Notes: generated by a model from the letters alone, not told the origin. Shown: positions 42,305-51,957, numbered from the stretch's first letter. The stretch: 64,000 nucleotides of DNA from Fictibacillus nanhaiensis (GCA_017052515.1 JAFHKR010000036.1:152699-216698); one strand, 5' to 3'. Numbers and translations: made by a program.

Positions 42305-43423
42305 TTAAAGCTTCGAGGTGTTATTTTTAAAATCGACTTCTTTATAGTAAGAATGTTTTACAAGTACGTTCGGTCCTAAACATTGAACAGCAGGGCAATG
42401 ACAGCTTAGTTCTTTAGCAAGGGCTGATTGATTCCATGCTTCATAAGCATCAAGTAAGCTTGTGTCTTTTATATTTCCAAGTGCTGGAGCATCTCCAAAG
42501 TCTGTCACGATAATATTCCCATCAAATAAGTTGATATTTAATCGTGATCTTCCATCAGGGTCATTACGAACTGTAACATTTTGTTCTGCTTGAAGTCTTC
42601 TGATCAATCTCAAATCCTCTTCGTTTTGAGAGCAAGCATAGAAAGGGAGAGTCCCGAAAAGCATCCATGTTTTTTTATCTCGAATATCTAGAAGGTGGTG
42701 AATACTTTCACGCATTTCTTCTAATGAAATGGTTTCCAAGGTGCTAGCAAAGTCACTCGGATACATCGGATGAATTTCGTGACGCTGACAGCCCATCTCA
42801 AGTACGTGTTTATGTATCTCTTCCAAGTAGGGTAATGTTTTTTTGTTTAACATCGTTTCAGCAGATACCATAACACCGGCTTTTGTTAAAGCCTGAGCGT
42901 TTTCAACTAAACGTGTAAAATAAGCTTGACGTTGGTCAACGGAAGGCTTCTTTTCCATCATGGCAAAACCAGTATCAGAAAACTCCTCCACCGTTCCCCA
43001 GTTATGGGAGATATGAAGCACGTCTAAATACGGAATAATTTTTTCGTAGCGTGCTAAATCTAAAGTTAAATTTGAGTTAATCTGAGTACGTGCACCACGT
43101 TCTTTTGCGTATTTTAAAAGTGGCACAACGTAATTATTTACTGATTTTAAGGAAAGCATCGGCTCACCGCCAGTAATACTGAAAGCTCTTAATTGAGGAA
43201 TCTCATCGAGTCGTTGGATAACAAGATCAAGCGGAAGGGGCTCAGGGTCTTTTGTTTGAAGCGTGTATCCGACAGCACAGTGCGCACAACGCATGTTACA
43301 CAAGGTGGTTGTCGTTATTTCTATATTTGAAAGCTGAAGTTTTTTATGTTCACTCATATCTAAATAAGCTTCCCACGGATCATTCTTTGGGGTTATCGCT
43401 TTTAATTCGGTTTTTAACACCAT
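42305..43423 (-). CDS. yfkAB: radical SAM / CxCxxxxC protein YfkAB
   Basis: 372 residues. The radical SAM cluster Cys42, Cys46, Cys49 sits in TLCNMRCAHC, with SITGGEPML as the SAM-binding GGE motif. The C-terminal CHCPAVQC gives the CxCxxxxC signature that names the YfkAB family. A full-length fused protein as in most Bacillus. Reaction unknown. AAAGGAG upstream supports the second of two adjacent ATGs. Confidence 0.9.
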   Translation of the reverse strand: MVLKTELKAITPKNDPWEAYLDMSEHKKLQLSNIEITTTTLCNMRCAHCAVGYTLQTKDPEPLPLDLVIQRLDEIPQLRAFSITGGEPMLSLKSVNNYVVPLLKYAKERGARTQINSNLTLDLARYEKIIPYLDVLHISHNWGTVEEFSDTGFAMMEKKPSVDQRQAYFTRLVENAQALTKAGVMVSAETMLNKKTLPYLEEIHKHVLEMGCQRHEIHPMYPSDFASTLETISLEEMRESIHHLLDIRDKKTWMLFGTLPFYACSQNEEDLRLIRRLQAEQNVTVRNDPDGRSRLNINLFDGNIIVTDFGDAPALGNIKDTSLLDAYEAWNQSALAKELSCHCPAVQCLGPNVLVKHSYYKEVDFKNNTSKL

Positions 43424-43557
43424 CATACATCTCCTTTGCGACCATAAATGGACAGTATCTATCTTAACCGAACCCTCATTAAAGAAAAAGGATAATATTC
43501 TGTTGGCAAAATCGATTGACCTTGTTAAAGTAGAAGGGATGGAAAGGAGAGATCAAC

Positions 43558-43749
43558 ATGGGTAACTCTATTCAGGATAAATCCTCTCAAAAAGAATATA
43601 TTAAAAATCGTATTGACTTATTAGTTGATGTTTTAGATTCTATAGATGCTGAAACAGCAGGAATTGAAGAGATCGACCGAATCATCGGAATGCTGGACGA
43701 CTTAGAAGAAAAGTGTAAACAGTTCCGTCACGATTGGGAAGAAAAATAA
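43558..43749 (+). CDS. small acidic SE1561/YfjT-like protein
   Basis: 63 residues, GGAAAGGAGAG upstream. Two amphipathic helices: KEYIKNRIDLLVDVLDSID and IEEIDRIIGMLDDLEEKCKQF. No Cys pair or membrane segment. Matches the short SE1561-type proteins found in this chromosomal position in Bacillaceae (YfjT in B. subtilis). Function unknown. Confidence 0.7.
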   Translation: MGNSIQDKSSQKEYIKNRIDLLVDVLDSIDAETAGIEEIDRIIGMLDDLEEKCKQFRHDWEEK

Positions 43750-43755
43750 GCTCGA

Positions 43756-43789
43756 AAACCGTTTCTTTACTTAAGAGACGGTTTTTTTT
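43756..43789 (+). terminator. terminator after the yfjT-like gene
   Basis: AAACCGTTTCTT pairs with AAGAGACGGTTT (one mismatch) around TACTT, followed by eight T's. Confidence 0.88.
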
Positions 43790-43857
43790 GTTATAATGAA
43801 CTCATTAATAATTTTGATTACGCTTACAATAGCAAGTCACAAAGGGGTAGTGAAGAG

Positions 43858-45402
43858 ATGGAGAAATTTCAAGAAAGTATGTACAAGCTGATTGTAGAAA
43901 CATCAACGAAATTACCAAAAGACGTTCGTCGTGCCATTCTTGCAGCTAAGCTAAAAGAAAACGCCGGTACACGTGCTGCGATGTCTTTAGATACGATTAC
44001 AGATAACATTTTAAAAGCAGATGAAAATGTTTCACCGATCTGTCAGGATACGGGGCTTCCTACTTTTAAGATCAAAGTTCCTGTAGGAGCGAACCAGATT
44101 AAGATGAAAAAAGCGATCCGTCAAGCGATTGCAGATGCAACAAAAGATACGAAGCTTCGTCCGAACTCCGTTGATTCGATCACTGGAGACAACAGTGGAG
44201 ACAACCTAGGGGACGGGACACCTGTAATTAAATTTGAACAATGGGAAGAAGATTACATTGATGCTCGTCTGATCTTAAAAGGCGGCGGTTGTGAGAACAA
44301 GAACATCCAATATAGCCTTCCTGCTGAGTTAGAAGGATTAGGGCGAGCGGGACGTGATCTCGACGGGATCCGCAAATGTATCATGCACTCCGTTTATCAA
44401 GCACAGGGTCAAGGGTGCAGTGCCGGCTTTATCGGTGTTGGTATTGGTGGTGACCGTACATCAGGGTACGAGCTAGCAAAAGAGATGCTGTTCCGTTCTG
44501 TAGATGACGTCAATCCGAACGAAAATCTGCGTAAGCTGGAAGAGTATGTGATGGAGAATGCGAATAAGCTAGGCATCGGTACGATGGGCTTCGGTGGCGA
44601 AACGACGTTACTTGGCTGTAAAGTCGGTGTGATCAATCGTATTCCAGCGAGTTTCTTTGTATCAGTAGCATATAACTGCTGGGCATACCGTCGTTTAGGT
44701 GTAAAACTAAACGCTGAAACGGGAGAAATTCAAGATTGGTTGTATACAGAAGGCGAAGAAGTGGACTTCACTAAAGCTGAAGAGGAAGCAGCAGCAGTTG
44801 AACAGCAAGAAGAAAAGACAAGAAGTGTTACACTCGAAGCTCCTATTACCGAAGAGCAGATCCGTGAACTAAAAGTTGGAGATGTTGTGACGATCAACGG
44901 CATGATGCATACAGGACGAGATGCCATTCATAAACATTTAATGGATAATCCTGCTCCGATCGATTTGAACGGTCAGATCATCTATCACTGCGGACCAGTA
45001 ATGGCAAAAGACGCTGAAGGAAATTGGGTAGTTAAAGCGGCAGGACCGACAACAAGTATTCGTGAGGAGCCTTACCAAGGCGACATCATGAAGAAGTTTG
45101 GAATCCGAGCGGTTATTGGTAAAGGTGGAATGGGTCCAAAAACATTAGCAGCTCTTAAAGAACATGGCGGTGTTTATCTGAACGCTATCGGCGGTGCTGC
45201 ACAATATTACGCGGAGTGTATGGAAAAAGTGGAAGGTGTCGACCTGATGGAATTTGGTGTTCCAGAAGCGATGTGGCACATTCGCGTCAATGGTTTTACA
45301 GCGGTAGTAACGATGGATTCACACGGAAACAGTCTTCATGAGCATGTGGAGAAGTCATCCTTACAAAAGCTAGAGCAGTTTAAAGATCCCGTTTTTAAAT
45401 AA
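43858..45402 (+). CDS. fumA: class I fumarate hydratase
   Basis: 514 residues. Iron-sulfur enzyme of the TCA cycle converting fumarate to L-malate. The N-terminal alpha domain holds Cys62 (SPICQDTGLPTF) and two further Cys in the GGGCENK and GQGCSAGF segments for the [4Fe-4S] cluster; the C-terminal beta domain (about 330-514) carries the AAGPTTSIR and KGGMG motifs. A TATAAT at 43792-43797 is a likely -10. B. subtilis uses class II FumC, so this oxygen-sensitive class I type is a difference; related tartrate dehydratase activity cannot be excluded. Confidence 0.9.
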   Translation: MEKFQESMYKLIVETSTKLPKDVRRAILAAKLKENAGTRAAMSLDTITDNILKADENVSPICQDTGLPTFKIKVPVGANQIKMKKAIRQAIADATKDTKLRPNSVDSITGDNSGDNLGDGTPVIKFEQWEEDYIDARLILKGGGCENKNIQYSLPAELEGLGRAGRDLDGIRKCIMHSVYQAQGQGCSAGFIGVGIGGDRTSGYELAKEMLFRSVDDVNPNENLRKLEEYVMENANKLGIGTMGFGGETTLLGCKVGVINRIPASFFVSVAYNCWAYRRLGVKLNAETGEIQDWLYTEGEEVDFTKAEEEAAAVEQQEEKTRSVTLEAPITEEQIRELKVGDVVTINGMMHTGRDAIHKHLMDNPAPIDLNGQIIYHCGPVMAKDAEGNWVVKAAGPTTSIREEPYQGDIMKKFGIRAVIGKGGMGPKTLAALKEHGGVYLNAIGGAAQYYAECMEKVEGVDLMEFGVPEAMWHIRVNGFTAVVTMDSHGNSLHEHVEKSSLQKLEQFKDPVFK

Positions 45403-45416
45403 AATGAATGTGTGAG

Positions 45417-45447
45417 CCACAGTTCTAATTTGGAACTGTGGTTTTTT
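45417..45447 (+). terminator. terminator after fumA
   Basis: CCACAGTTC pairs perfectly with GAACTGTGG around TAATTTG, followed by six T's. Confidence 0.92.
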
Positions 45448-45505
45448 GCTTTTTACAGCGTGAGATGAATAAAGAGTGTCGAAAAGTGTCTATCCATGTA
45501 GACTC

Positions 45506-45600
45506 GTGGATAAATCGCAAAAACTTGTGGATTGAAGGAGCAAACTTTAAGATTGGGCATCAAAAGTTGTGGATTGAAGCAGCAATCTTTAGGATTCACC
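45506..45600. repeat. short tandem array, 21-bp period
   Basis: Units start at 45506, 45527, 45548, 45569 and 45590. GTGGAT-type and TAAGATT-type units alternate, all ending in (A/G)CTT or GTT. A frame crossing it is spurious. Confidence 0.78.
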
Positions 45601-45715
45601 AACACCCAGACATTTCGTATCACCAAGTACATTCGTTTCCTTTATATCCCTAGCATGGTTTTCTGCATTTACTACAAAATAAAGGTATAGGTTGTCGCTT
45701 GAAGGAGGAAGTTTA

Positions 45716-46531
45716 ATGAGAATCAATCGGCTCCTGTGCCTAATATTGGTTTCAATCATATTTTTTACACAAACACATGTTATTTATGCTCAAAGAGGCG
45801 TATCCAATCAAAGACTGGAATGGTACTTTGAGAAAAAAGGTGAAGAGAAGCCTCCGATCACTGATGCAAGATACATGGAGCTTGTCCATAAATACGATAG
45901 CCTTTTTATTGGAGACCCAAGCAAAAAAGATATCTATTTAACCTTTGATAATGGGTACGAGAACGGTTATACCGACAACGTTTTGGATGTGTTGAAGAGA
46001 AAGAAAGTACCTGCAGCCTTTTTTGTAACCGGACAATTTATGAAGACACACCCTCACCTAATAAAACGAATGGCTGACGAAGGGCACATTGTAGGGAATC
46101 ACTCCTACTACCATCCAGATCTTACCCAAGTGTCTGATGCACGTTTGAAAAACGAGCTTGAAAAAGTAAAGCTCAGATACACGGAAATAACCGGAAGAAC
46201 AGATATGAATTATATTAGACCTCCACGAGGCGTGTTTAGCGAAAGAACGATTATGCTTGCTAAACAAGAAGGCTATACACATGTGTTTTGGTCACTTGCC
46301 TTTTTAGATTGGGAAACCAACAAACAGCGTGGGTGGCAATATTCATACAACCAGATCATGAAGCAGATCCATCCTGGTAGTATTATGCTGTTGCACACGG
46401 TTTCTAAAGATAATGCAGATGCACTCGAACGCACGATAGAGGCTCTCCAAAAGAGAGGCTACACATTTAAAAGCTTAGACGACTTACAGCTAAAAAAATC
46501 TGTACCCACTCCATTATTGTTTAAATCTTAA
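45716..46531 (+). CDS. pdaA: delta-lactam-biosynthetic de-N-acetylase PdaA
   Basis: 271 residues from ATG 45716 behind AAGGAGGAAG. Signal peptide (about residues 1-24), then a NodB polysaccharide deacetylase domain: YLTFDNGYENGYT (motif 1; the usual second Asp of TFDDG is Asn, as in PdaA), GNHSYYHPDL (motif 2), RPPRGVFSERT (motif 3), LLHTVSKD (motif 5). PdaA deacetylates muramic acid residues for muramic delta-lactam in the spore cortex, required for germination. Position matches B. subtilis yfjS. Confidence 0.93.
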   Translation: MRINRLLCLILVSIIFFTQTHVIYAQRGVSNQRLEWYFEKKGEEKPPITDARYMELVHKYDSLFIGDPSKKDIYLTFDNGYENGYTDNVLDVLKRKKVPAAFFVTGQFMKTHPHLIKRMADEGHIVGNHSYYHPDLTQVSDARLKNELEKVKLRYTEITGRTDMNYIRPPRGVFSERTIMLAKQEGYTHVFWSLAFLDWETNKQRGWQYSYNQIMKQIHPGSIMLLHTVSKDNADALERTIEALQKRGYTFKSLDDLQLKKSVPTPLLFKS

Positions 46532-46532
46532 A

Positions 46533-46568
46533 AAACACTTTTGCATACTTTGCGAAGGTGTTTCTTTT
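46533..46568 (+). terminator. terminator after pdaA
   Basis: AAACACTTTTGCA pairs with TGCGAAGGTGTTT (two G-U pairs), followed by CTTTTTT. Confidence 0.85.
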
Positions 46569-46582
46569 TTGGCTAATAAGCA

Positions 46583-46624
46583 CAAAAAGAAGCTTAAACC
46601 TCTATTCTTAAAAGTGGTTTAAGC
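46583..46624 (-). terminator. terminator of the glucanase gene
   Basis: On the minus strand GCTTAAACC pairs perfectly with GGTTTAAGC and is followed by TTCTTTTTG. Confidence 0.85.
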
Positions 46625-46635
46625 GTTTTTAACAT

Positions 46636-49068
46636 TTATTTTATTACATTCAGTTGTACGTCATCGAGGTAAATCTCATGTTTGCCCAGTGGTGAACCTA
46701 GACTTTTTCCAAGAAGAAATTTTAACGACAACATATCTGTTTCAGTAGGAGTGATCTGGAACGTGTAAGTTGTTTCTTCATTTCCAATTCTAACGCTTTC
46801 AGCAAAATAACGCTTGTACTGTGAGTTCTCTAACGTAACCTCTATGTTACGAGCAATCTGTGAGGATACTGAAAAACGTAGTTCGTAATTCAATCCTTCG
46901 ACTAACTTTAAATTCCCTTGTTCTAATAGAACACTCCAAGGCTCATTTCCTTCAGAATCGACGCTGATCTTGGCTTTACCTTCTTCACTCACGATCTCAG
47001 CATTTGCATCGTAATGAATATAGGGTGTCCAAAATGAAAGGCCGGAAAGGAAATCTCCATTTTTTAATGGTTTCATATCCACATCGTTGTAATCGGGAAT
47101 ATTGGTTAGTTTCTTTAAAGTAATGTCGTCTAAGTAAACATCAGCAGAATGGCCGCCTAAATAAAAAATGAATTGGCTATGATAATCTGACGTTTCTCCT
47201 CCATACGTAAATTTTAACTCGTGCGTATCACTCGTTTTGTTTAGGTTTACTTTTGCTGGTGCTACATAGAACTTTTTACCGCTTTCATCTAACACACCAA
47301 CCTCAATAGATCTAGCTACATCAGCTTTCCCTTTGAAGGATAGAAGGTAATCATTGCCTTTGACCAACCGTATGCCTTTTTGAACTAGATATTTATCTGC
47401 TGTTTTAGAAGAATGTCCTTTTAAAATGGCATGAAATTCACGAGCCTTCTCGTTAACAACTGCTGAATCCTTTTTTTGTTTTGAAACAAAGTTCCAATAT
47501 GTTAATCGATCCATTGCACCTTGATCAAATGTTCCATTGTAGATGTGGTTACCATCCCGAAGTGGTGGTTTAGTCGCAGACTCATCGATCGGTTCATTTG
47601 TAACTTCTTCGACACGTACGTTCCCAATCCAAACCGGGATACTTCCATTGTTACCTAGGTTAAATTCTAATCGAGCGGCAAGATCAGTATCTGCAAGCAT
47701 ATCAAACGTAAATGAATAGCTTTCAAGTGAATTGCTTAATTTGATTGCTTCTTCATTCGAATATTTGCTCCAACCACGATCTGCACCACCGCCTACTTTA
47801 ACAGACATTTGTCGATCAGCTGCTGCTTTTGCATCAAAGCTAACTTTGTAACGTCCGCTTTTTCCGAGTGAAAGAAGCTGAATTGCTTGTACAGAATGTG
47901 AAAATGATCCCGGAACTTGTGGGGTAATCACTGCAAAATTCTTATTATCGATCAAATCCTTTTCTACAGAAGCTTCACCACCAAAGTCTGGAAGAGTAAC
48001 AAGGTTCCAGTAGGTCGGATCGAATGTCGATTCATTTTGATCGATAACTGTAAAAGGTCTTTCAAAGTTTCCGTCATAAATAAGATTACCGTCTTCAAGA
48101 GGATGTTTAGCTTCTTTAGGCAGTTCAACAGGTTTTGGAGCAGGTTCAACAGGATTTCGATAATCGCGGTTTTTTAACTCATACACACGCACATAATCAA
48201 TCTCCATTTGTTGAGGGAACGTAGTCGTTTCATCGGGATCACCATCAAACCAGCCGCCAACAGCGAGGTTCATGATTAAATAAAAGTTTTGATCAAATGG
48301 CGCTGGATACGAAAACTTGATCGGATTATTTTGACCTTTTGCATACCACTCATTTTGCGTTTGATAAAGTTCACCGTCTACATACCATCTGATTTCACCA
48401 GGTTCCCATTCGATGGCGTAGGTGTGCCAATTATTGATTCCATCATTAAATGGAAATTCAAATTCTTTTCCTGTATAACGATTGTTTGGCCAAGTTTCCC
48501 CATAATGGAGCGTGCCAGCCACTTTATTTGGTTTACTTCCCCAAGCTTCCATAATATCTATTTCACCTGAAGCCGCCCATCCACCATATCGGTCTTTTTC
48601 AGGTAACATCCAAACGGCTGGCCACAAACCTTTTCCTGTAGGAGATTTTGCACGAACTTCATAACGGCCATACGTCTGACTGAATAAACCCTTTGTTTTT
48701 AACTTGGCAGACGTATAATCATAGGTACCCGAATCATCAATGGTTCTCTCTTTTTTTGCTCGAATAATTAATTTACCGTCTTTTATAAAGGAATTCTCTT
48801 CAGAGTTCGTATAATATTGTTTTTCATTGTTTCCCCAACCAGGCGTAATAAGATTGCCTTCTTCGTCTTTTATCCAGTTACCAATGTCATAGGTCCATTT
48901 TTTAGGATCGATGGTTGCTTTGTTAAATTCATCTGACCAAGTAAGAGACCATTTTGTTTTTTCTTTCTTTTTTTGTACTTCTTTATTTCCATCATCTTCT
49001 GCTGAGGCGATCACCCCACTTGGCATCATTAATAAAGCAGAGACTGCTAAAGCACAGATTTTTTTCAC
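46636..49068 (-). CDS. secreted GH16 endo-beta-1,3-glucanase with three CBM-like modules
   Basis: 810 residues. Signal peptide (residues 1-22). GH16 domain at about 38-300 with catalytic motif GEIDIMEAWG (ExDxxE form typical of laminarinases) and NWHTYAIEWEPGEIRWYVDG. Three C-terminal beta-sandwich modules of ~150 residues follow, starting near 320, 500 and 665, each opening DGN/NGD...F and ending in a DDVxL-type strand; they resemble CBM4/9-type carbohydrate binders. Degrades beta-1,3- or mixed-linked glucan outside the cell. Two cre-like palindromes suggest catabolite control. Confidence 0.9.
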   Translation of the reverse strand: MKKICALAVSALLMMPSGVIASAEDDGNKEVQKKKEKTKWSLTWSDEFNKATIDPKKWTYDIGNWIKDEEGNLITPGWGNNEKQYYTNSEENSFIKDGKLIIRAKKERTIDDSGTYDYTSAKLKTKGLFSQTYGRYEVRAKSPTGKGLWPAVWMLPEKDRYGGWAASGEIDIMEAWGSKPNKVAGTLHYGETWPNNRYTGKEFEFPFNDGINNWHTYAIEWEPGEIRWYVDGELYQTQNEWYAKGQNNPIKFSYPAPFDQNFYLIMNLAVGGWFDGDPDETTTFPQQMEIDYVRVYELKNRDYRNPVEPAPKPVELPKEAKHPLEDGNLIYDGNFERPFTVIDQNESTFDPTYWNLVTLPDFGGEASVEKDLIDNKNFAVITPQVPGSFSHSVQAIQLLSLGKSGRYKVSFDAKAAADRQMSVKVGGGADRGWSKYSNEEAIKLSNSLESYSFTFDMLADTDLAARLEFNLGNNGSIPVWIGNVRVEEVTNEPIDESATKPPLRDGNHIYNGTFDQGAMDRLTYWNFVSKQKKDSAVVNEKAREFHAILKGHSSKTADKYLVQKGIRLVKGNDYLLSFKGKADVARSIEVGVLDESGKKFYVAPAKVNLNKTSDTHELKFTYGGETSDYHSQFIFYLGGHSADVYLDDITLKKLTNIPDYNDVDMKPLKNGDFLSGLSFWTPYIHYDANAEIVSEEGKAKISVDSEGNEPWSVLLEQGNLKLVEGLNYELRFSVSSQIARNIEVTLENSQYKRYFAESVRIGNEETTYTFQITPTETDMLSLKFLLGKSLGSPLGKHEIYLDDVQLNVIK

Positions 49069-49101
49069 TGAGTAAATTCCTCCTTTGTTATAAATAAAGA
49101 A

Positions 49102-49196
49102 TCGAAAGCGGTTTCGAAAAACTTTAAAAAATATAAACAGCTCTACGAAAGCGCTTTCGTTAAAATTAGTATAGAAAATTTAAAAAAGCTATACAA
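49102..49196 (-). promoter_or_regulatory. glucanase promoter with two cre-like palindromes
   Basis: Minus strand -35 TTGTAT (49196-49191), 17 nt, -10 TATACT (49173-49168). The palindromes ACGAAAGCGCTTTCGT (49145-49160) and TCGAAAGCGGTTTCGA (49102-49117) lie at and beyond the start point, where CcpA or a local LacI-type repressor would block transcription. Confidence 0.72.
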
Positions 49197-49319
49197 TCTG
49201 ACTTTAGTATTGTTTTTGTATAAAATCATTTTCCGAATGAATTTGAAGTTGGTAGAACATGCGAGTTTCGTCTACAATAAGGAAAGCCACTTTTAGCTAA
49301 GAAACGAGTGAATATTATT

Positions 49320-50708
49320 ATGAGAAATACGAAACAAAACAACCCTATTATGAAGATAGGTGAAACAATTCCGCTTCTAATTAAACGATTAGGCATCAAC
49401 GGTGAAGGAATTGGATTTCATCAAAGACAAGTAGTCTTTGTTCCTGGAGCCATTCCCGGTGAAGAAATGTCGGTTATCATTACGAAAGTTTTTCCAAACC
49501 GAGCAGAAGCAAAGATAAAGAAAGTATTTAAAAAGTCCAAAGATCGAGTCACTCCACCATGTCCAATATATGAGACATGCGGCGGATGTCAGATTCAGCA
49601 TATGTCTTATCCTGCTCAACTTAGAGAAAAGCGCGATATTGTTGTGCAAGCTTTTGAGCGATACACAAAGATTCATAAGGACAAATTGAATGTGAGAAAA
49701 ACAATTGGAATGGACGAGCCTTGGGCATATCGCAATAAGTCTCAATTTCAAGTTGGTAAGATCGATGATACGGTCATTGCAGGACTTTATAGCTCCAACT
49801 CACATAAGTTGATCAACATCGATCACTGCCTCGTACAGCATGAGGATACGAATATTGTTACGAATAAAGTAAAACAAATTATTAGAGATCTGAATCTACC
49901 TATATATGACGAAAGAAAACAAACGGGGAGCATACGTACCATTGTAGTTAGAACAGCCTTCCGTACGGATGAAATTCAGTTAGTCATCGTAACAGCAACG
50001 AATGAGCTGCCGAAAAAAGAACTTTTTGTAGCAGAGATCAAGAAAAGACTGCCTCAGGTGACTTCCTTTATTCAAAACATAAACGAAGAGAAAACGTCGC
50101 TTGTATTCGGTGAACAGACGGAGGGTATTTTCGGAAAAGATACGATCACTGAACATCTTGGAGATCTTCGTTTTGAGCTGTCAGCACGTGCGTTTTTCCA
50201 GTTGAATCCTGAGCAGACTGTAAACTTATATAACGAAGTAAAAAGACAGGCCAATCTGACTGGTAAAGAAAAGGTTGTTGATGCTTATTGTGGTTCGGGT
50301 ACGATCGGCATGTGGCTTGCGAATGGTGCAGAAGAAGTAAGAGGGATGGACATCATTAAAGAATCCATCATGGATGCAAGAAAAAATGCTGAGAAACACC
50401 AAATTAAAAACGCTTATTATGAGACAGGAAAAGCTGAAAAACTTCTCCCAAAATGGGTGAAAGAAGGCTGGGAACCTGACGTAGTAGTCGTAGATCCACC
50501 AAGAACGGGGTGTGATCCTGTTTTCTTAGAAACGATAATCAAAACAAAACCTAAAAAAATGGTATACGTTTCTTGTAACCCTTCAACTTTAGCGAAAGAT
50601 GTCCACATGTTAATAAGTAATGGTTATAAGGTAGAGGAGATAACTCCTGTGGATATGTTTCCTCAAACATCACAAGTTGAAGCTGTATGTACATTAGTTC
50701 TTAAATAG
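49320..50708 (+). CDS. rlmCD: 23S rRNA (uracil-5)-methyltransferase RlmCD
   Basis: 462 residues. TRAM RNA-binding domain at the N-terminus ([24 protein letters not shown]), Fe-S cluster Cys in [13 protein letters not shown] near residue 85, Rossmann SAM site [12 protein letters not shown], then DPPRTGCDP and [12 protein letters not shown] with the nucleophilic Cys. Makes m5U in 23S rRNA from SAM. Corresponds to B. subtilis YfjO (RlmCD, acting on U747 and U1939). The start could be GTG 49308 or ATG 49320; neither has a strong ribosome site. Confidence 0.92.
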   Translation: MRNTKQNNPIMKIGETIPLLIKRLGINGEGIGFHQRQVVFVPGAIPGEEMSVIITKVFPNRAEAKIKKVFKKSKDRVTPPCPIYETCGGCQIQHMSYPAQLREKRDIVVQAFERYTKIHKDKLNVRKTIGMDEPWAYRNKSQFQVGKIDDTVIAGLYSSNSHKLINIDHCLVQHEDTNIVTNKVKQIIRDLNLPIYDERKQTGSIRTIVVRTAFRTDEIQLVIVTATNELPKKELFVAEIKKRLPQVTSFIQNINEEKTSLVFGEQTEGIFGKDTITEHLGDLRFELSARAFFQLNPEQTVNLYNEVKRQANLTGKEKVVDAYCGSGTIGMWLANGAEEVRGMDIIKESIMDARKNAEKHQIKNAYYETGKAEKLLPKWVKEGWEPDVVVVDPPRTGCDPVFLETIIKTKPKKMVYVSCNPSTLAKDVHMLISNGYKVEEITPVDMFPQTSQVEAVCTLVLK

Positions 50709-50729
50709 TTAGTGAAAGGAACGGTCTGC

Positions 50730-51293
50730 ATGAAAACGGAAAAAGAAAAGATGATCGATGGAGAAATGTATCGTCCCGATGATCAACAGCTTGTTACTGA
50801 GCGAATTCAAGCAAGAAAGCTGACACGAGAGTACAACGCCACAACAGAAGAGGAATGGGATAAGCGTAGTTCTTTGATAAAAGAATTGTTCGGTTCAACT
50901 GGTCAGAATGTTGGAATAGAGCCGAACTTTAGATGTGATTATGGCTACAACATTCATGTTGGGGAAAACTTTTACGCGAACTTCGACTGCACCATTTTAG
51001 ATGTGTGTGAGGTACATTTTGGAGATAATTGCATGTTAGCTCCAGGCGTTCATATCTATACAGCAACTCATCCATTAGATCCTGTAGAAAGAAATTCCGG
51101 CGCTGAATATGGTAAACCTATCGAGATCGGAAATAACGTTTGGCTTGGTGGAGGAGCCATTATTAATCCAGGTGTAAAAATAGGGGATAATGCGGTAATC
51201 GCTTCAGGAGCGGTAGTGACTAAAAACGTTCCAGCAAATGTAGTAGTTGGAGGAAATCCAGCAAGAGTAATAAAAACGATTGAAATGAAATAA
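50730..51293 (+). CDS. maltose/galactoside O-acetyltransferase-like (hexapeptide)
   Basis: 187 residues from ATG 50730 (AAAGGAACGG upstream). Left-handed beta-helix hexapeptide protein with the Maa/LacA layout: [17 protein letters not shown]-terminal segment, catalytic His in [11 protein letters not shown], and [20 protein letters not shown] repeats. Transfers acetyl from acetyl-CoA to a sugar hydroxyl. Only 21 nt after rlmCD, so probably co-transcribed. Confidence 0.87.
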   Translation: MKTEKEKMIDGEMYRPDDQQLVTERIQARKLTREYNATTEEEWDKRSSLIKELFGSTGQNVGIEPNFRCDYGYNIHVGENFYANFDCTILDVCEVHFGDNCMLAPGVHIYTATHPLDPVERNSGAEYGKPIEIGNNVWLGGGAIINPGVKIGDNAVIASGAVVTKNVPANVVVGGNPARVIKTIEMK

Positions 51294-51329
51294 TATATGT
51301 AAAGCTTAAAAAATTCAGAAATATACACA

Positions 51330-51471
51330 CTATCCACATGGTTTTCCACAGAAAATGTGCATAACTTTCGCTTTTTGCACAAAATTGCACACAACTAGCT
51401 TTGGGGAAGATTCAATTATCCACATTATCAACAATGATGTGAATAACTTTATCCACAAGATATGTGAATCA
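51330..51471. other. DnaA-box cluster
   Basis: Perfect TTATNCACA boxes: 51356-51364 (minus), 51416-51424, 51438-51446 (minus), 51449-51457. One-mismatch boxes: CTATCCACA 51330, TTTTCCACA 51342, TTTTGCACA 51373, and 51463-51471 (minus). Eight boxes in 142 bp, with no dnaA or dnaN gene adjacent. Likely a DnaA-titrating or regulatory cluster rather than oriC. Confidence 0.8.
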
Positions 51472-51491
51472 TAAAGAATTCTATATTAAAA

Positions 51492-51520
51492 AAAGACCTG
51501 CTATCCCAGCAGGTCTTTTT
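51492..51520 (-). terminator. terminator of the yfhD-like gene
   Basis: AAAGACCTGCT pairs perfectly with AGCAGGTCTTT around ATCCC. T-runs on both ends, the longer one on the minus strand. Confidence 0.9.
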
Positions 51521-51524
51521 GCAC

Positions 51525-51689
51525 TTAGCGACGGCCTTTTTTCTGGCGTCGGTCAGCGGCTTGTGCACGTGCTTGTGCTTCAAGATCGTTTTGATCTGCC
51601 AATTCACTTGAGTACTCGACATCAAGTCCTTTGGCTTGAGAAGCTTTAGCATTGTTGTGCAATGAGGACTTTCGGTTACGTTTTTCCAC
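51525..51689 (-). CDS. yfhD: YfhD-like small protein
   Basis: 54 residues from GTG 51689, 7 nt after AAGGAGG. Basic ends and an acidic middle: MEKRNRKSSLHNNAKASQAK, then GLDVEYSSELADQNDLEAQA and RRQKKGRR. The central DVE(F/Y)SxELADxxDLEA pattern is that of YfhD. Short sporulation-region protein of unknown function; the neighbouring genes also match the yfh block. Confidence 0.72.
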   Translation of the reverse strand: MEKRNRKSSLHNNAKASQAKGLDVEYSSELADQNDLEAQARAQAADRRQKKGRR

Positions 51690-51802
51690 ACAAATACCTC
51701 CTTAAAGATATCACGATGTTTTGAAACGTAAATCAAAAGCGATTGAGGAACTTGTCCTCAACTATAGAATGTGCATTATCTTGCTGATTATGATAGGAAG
51801 AA

Positions 51803-51940
51803 TTAGGAATTATCTTCGTTTGTCATTTCTTGCGTCTCAGCTGTTGATTCAGCAGACTTTAATTCCTCTTTATATAGAATTTCTTGTGTTTTGGTTAGAT
51901 CGTCATTTCTTTCTTTTGCTTGTTGTTTTTTACTTTCCAT
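51803..51940 (-). CDS. yfhE: YfhE-like small protein
   Basis: 45 residues, GAGGAGGAAACG upstream of ATG 51940. MESKKQQAKERNDDLTKTQE followed by ILYKEELKSAES fits the YfhE pattern LTKTQEVLYxxEF(K). The tail is acidic and polar. No membrane span. Function unknown. Sits next to the yfhD-like gene as in B. subtilis, though with a 113-nt gap. Confidence 0.68.
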   Translation of the reverse strand: MESKKQQAKERNDDLTKTQEILYKEELKSAESTAETQEMTNEDNS

Positions 51941-51957
51941 AACGTTTCCTCCTCACA

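Noticed and set aside
51330..51471. Chromosomal origin oriC
   Set aside because: No dnaA, dnaN or AT-rich unwinding element with neighbouring initiation genes; called a DnaA-box cluster.
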